A stretch of 5,517 nucleotides of DNA from CAZEQH01 sp964566875 (GTDB lineage: Bacteria; Patescibacteriota; Minisyncoccia; Minisyncoccales; JANBVM01): positions 1 to 5,517 of the forward strand of contig CAZMJM010000030.1 in assembly GCA_964566875.1 (NCBI GenBank). The letters run 5' to 3'. The notes beneath the pieces were generated by a model that was not told where the DNA came from, searched no databases, and worked only from the letters and a program-made list of their open reading frames with translations. This document shows, in pieces, positions 5,356 through 5,517 of this stretch; positions within the stretch are counted from its first letter, which is position 1; each line of letters begins with the position of its first letter. The translations under genes were made by a program, and so were the position numbers.

Positions 5356-5464
5356 GCTAACTAGTAATTAGTTTATTAGTTAATGAGTAGATGCGTTAAT
5401 GAGCGAAACCTCATGTACTCATTTACTAAAGCTCGCGGAGCGAGCGTACTAATATTCTCGTATG
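5356..5464. repeat. Repeat-dense spacer between tRNA-Tyr and tRNA-Thr
   Basis: This 109-base spacer is full of short repeats. GTTAATGAG occurs twice (5379-5387, 5395-5403) with a 16-base period, and a near-inverted copy CTCATTTAC lies at 5418-5426. Other elements are AACTA/TAGTT (5359-5363 with 5369-5373), several ATTAGT units, and a GC-rich hairpin GCTCGC/GCGAGC (5431-5436 with 5440-5445, three-base loop). No open frame or convincing promoter is seen. It may fold or be processed in the tRNA precursor. Confidence 0.4.
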
Positions 5465-5517
5465 TGGGTGGTGAGGGACTTGCACCCCCGAAGTCATAAG
5501 ACGCCAGTTTTACAGAC
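5465..5517 (-). tRNA. tRNA-Tyr (anticodon GTA), 3' part only
   Basis: The window begins inside the anticodon stem. Visible in order are loop CTGTAAA with anticodon GTA, stem half ACTGG, a long class II variable arm with stem GTC/GAC around TTAT (very like E. coli tRNA-Tyr), T stem GGGGG/CCCTC, acceptor half ACCACCC and discriminator A at 5465. The T loop is TGCAAGT, so position 55 is G instead of the almost universal U. No CCA is encoded. The 5' half lies beyond the window. Confidence 0.9.

Noticed and set aside
5356..5464. Possible CRISPR array
   Set aside because: Repeats are only nine bases long, with two direct copies and seven-base gaps. There are no repeat-spacer units or cas genes.

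Overview
This window looks like a piece of a small-genome bacterium. I favour the Candidate Phyla Radiation (Patescibacteria), though nothing here proves the phylum. The hints are low-GC spacers containing isolated GC-rich palindromes, tRNA genes without an encoded CCA end, a short zinc-ribbon L33, sparse Shine-Dalgarno (SD) sequences, and a split MacA/MacB-type exporter with no outer-membrane partner in view. TGA serves as a stop (end of the gene at 222-821) and the only Trp tRNA seen has anticodon CCA, so the UGA-recoding of Gracilibacteria/SR1 is not indicated. Every supported gene is on the minus strand; coordinates below are plus-strand positions, so transcription runs from high to low numbers.

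Right part (5517 down to 4806), translation block: the 3' part of tRNA-Tyr(GTA), then tRNA-Thr(GGT), rpmG (ribosomal protein L33; hidden in a frame other than that of the longest local ORF) and tRNA-Trp(CCA). This resembles a fragment of the classical bacterial tRNA-tuf-rpmG-trnW-secE-nusG region, but it stops after tRNA-Trp. A GC-rich palindromic element and an 11-bp inverted repeat follow, probably ending the transcript.

Middle part (4827 down to 222), export operon: an extended -10 promoter almost touches the start codon of a 109-residue membrane protein with a histidine cluster. Next come a long membrane-fusion/adaptor protein of the HlyD/MacA type, a MacB/LolD-type ATPase and a MacB/FtsX-type permease. 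Spacings are 67, 14 and 8 bases. The last gene starts about 15 bases after the permease and encodes a soluble protein whose C-terminus looks like a V4R (4-vinyl reductase-type) small-molecule-binding domain. A second possible promoter and an 18-bp imperfect palindrome lie just before the adaptor gene. Together these suggest a tripartite-style exporter with a possible cytosolic ligand-binding companion; its substrate cannot be read from the sequence.

Left part (221 down to 1): a possible weak hairpin, then a consensus sigma-70-type promoter (TTGACA, 17 bases, TATAAT) that drives the start of a gene cut by the window edge, with a clear SD sequence. There is no gene-free stretch above 300 bases, and I see no CRISPR array, insertion sequence or replication origin.
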